NCBI RefSeq assembly: GCF_000687935.1
Contig: NZ_JHZZ01000001.1
Coordinates: 1,922,001-1,986,000 of the forward strand
Source of the DNA: Polaribacter sp. Hel_I_88
GTDB lineage: Bacteria > Bacteroidota > Bacteroidia > Flavobacteriales > Flavobacteriaceae
Length of the DNA stretch: 64,000 bases
Direction of reading: 5' to 3'
Part shown: one piece after another, positions 63,281 to 64,000 of the stretch
Layout of the letters: each line of letters begins with the position of its first letter
Position numbering within the stretch: position 1 is the stretch's first letter
Translations under genes and position numbers: made by a program
The notes under the pieces: generated by a model
The model's input: only the letters and a program-made list of their open reading frames with translations
The model's database searches: none
What the model was told of the DNA's origin: nothing

Positions 63281-64000
63281 ATTCTATATTTTCCTCTTTT
63301 GGAGGAATAATTTTAATCTTTGGTTCTTTGAACATTTCTTTATTTGCAATTTTCTTTTCGAAAGTTAATAATAAAGAAGGTAATAACAATAAATTAGAAA
63401 CCATTGCTAATAATAAGGTGATGGAAACCAAACCACCTAAAGCAATTGTGCCACCAAAACTAGAAAGCGTAAATACTAAAAACCCAAAAAACAATACGAT
63501 AGAAGTATAAAACATACTAACTCCAGTTTCACGTAAAGCTGCATACACAGATGGTTTTATTTTCCATTGATTTGCCATTAATTCCTGCCTGTATTTTGCT
63601 AAAAAGTGAATGGTATCATCCACAGAAATACCAAAAGCAATACTAAAAACTAAAATTGTAGATGGTTTTATAGGAATATCAAAAAAGCCCATTAATCCTG
63701 CAGTGATTAATAAAGGCAAAATATTTGGTAGTAAAGAAATTGCAATCATTTGAGGCGATCTAAACATCCAAGCCATAAAAAGTGCAATTAAAACAATAGC
63801 TAACGATAATGAAAAAACTAAATTCGTAATTAAATAATTTGTTCCTTTTATAAAAACTAATGCTTTTCCTGTTATGGAAACTGTGAATTTATCTGCAGGA
63901 AACTCTTTGTTAACAACAGCTTTTAAGCGTTCTTGAATAACATCCATTTTATCTGTACCAATATCTTTCATAAAGGTGGTTATTCTTGCATAACGTCCTG
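63279..64000 (-). CDS. RND/MMPL-family exporter, C-terminal part (5' end missing)
   Basis: The frame continues in phase (GRYARITTF before the first internal Met) to the right edge, so only about the last 240 residues are seen. They are the second membrane-domain block of MMPL/HAE3-type RND exporters: LIALFMAWMFRSPQMIAISLLPNILPLLITAGLMGF, then the charge-relay helix FSIAFGISVDDTIHFLAKYRQEL and three more helices. Such proteins export lipids or hydrophobic compounds. The tail (KIIPPKEENIE) is cytoplasmic. Substrate unknown. Confidence 0.92.
   Translation of the reverse strand, partial: GRYARITTFMKDIGTDKMDVIQERLKAVVNKEFPADKFTVSITGKALVFIKGTNYLITNLVFSLSLAIVLIALFMAWMFRSPQMIAISLLPNILPLLITAGLMGFFDIPIKPSTILVFSIAFGISVDDTIHFLAKYRQELMANQWKIKPSVYAALRETGVSMFYTSIVLFFGFLVFTLSSFGGTIALGGLVSITLLLAMVSNLLLLPSLLLTFEKKIANKEMFKEPKIKIIPPKEENIE

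Noticed and set aside
1..64000. CRISPR arrays, tRNA or rRNA genes, prophage
   Set aside because: No regularly spaced direct repeats, cloverleaf-like or rRNA-like sequences, or phage structural genes were seen on reading both strands by eye; a tRNA missed by eye cannot be excluded without a covariance-model search.

Overview
The window is a 64 kb chromosomal segment of an AT-rich member of the Bacteroidota, most likely a marine Flavobacteriaceae (Polaribacter/Tenacibaculum-like; the genus is inference). Supporting signs are a type IX secretion 'gliding' C-terminal domain, a TonB-dependent receptor with a CarboxypepD_reg-like N-terminus, a ribosomal protein L21 with a helix-hairpin-helix tail, LytTR response regulators, paired ExbD genes, and promoters with the Bacteroidota -7 box TAnnTTTG. 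I see no rRNA, tRNA, prophage, insertion sequence or CRISPR array. Most genes are housekeeping, in short operons on both strands, with many intrinsic terminators.

Layout. 1-5.4 kb: a BspA-like leucine-rich-repeat lipoprotein (cut by the left edge), a class A penicillin-binding protein, a Cys-rich heavy-metal-associated lipoprotein and an EamA exporter. 5.8-9.3 kb: a pair of secreted M16 peptidases, one catalytic and one not. 9.5-16.9 kb: rplU-rpmA, a HisKA_2 kinase with a LytTR regulator, Kdo transferase, a split YeeE/YedE sulfur transporter and moaA. 17-30.4 kb: a VOC protein, an alpha/beta hydrolase, two AAA/DUF4143 ATPases with palindromic promoters, recJ, an OsmC protein, a type IX secreted lectin-like protein, an AhpD-like protein, an M28 peptidase, a uracil-DNA-glycosylase-like protein and a disulfide reductase.

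30.5-45.8 kb: an ECF sigma operon ending in a stand-alone TonB-plug-like protein, rsmI, the pnuC-NR kinase pair, yefM-yoeB, a phosphopantetheinyl transferase, ahcY, an SLC13 transporter, umuDC, a LysE exporter, a ferredoxin-reductase fusion, asd and trhO. 45.9-64 kb: an orphan secreted protein, a LytS/LytTR pair and a TonB receptor, a YugP peptidase, type I asparaginase, an ExbB-ExbD-ExbD operon, a PAP2-like protein with rpoN, a damaged toxin-antitoxin pair, asnS, a membrane P-loop ATPase, a PAS-LuxR regulator and the end of an RND/MMPL exporter.

The observations most worth a second look are these. (1) Two near-identical 28-bp palindromes lie 38-39 nt upstream of two neighbouring genes (DUF4143 ATPase and alpha/beta hydrolase), and a second DUF4143 ATPase has a different palindrome pair around its -7 box. 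(2) A UmuD homologue aligns without gaps to my recollection of E. coli UmuD but has Glu at the position of catalytic Lys97. (3) A ParE-like toxin is broken by one extra T in a homopolymer, and its lost C-terminus ends 3 nt before the rpoN start. (4) An ECF sigma/anti-sigma operon ends in a protein made of two TonB-plug-like repeats. (5) Several families of short palindromic repeats are scattered between genes, one of which has probably been misread as coding sequence.
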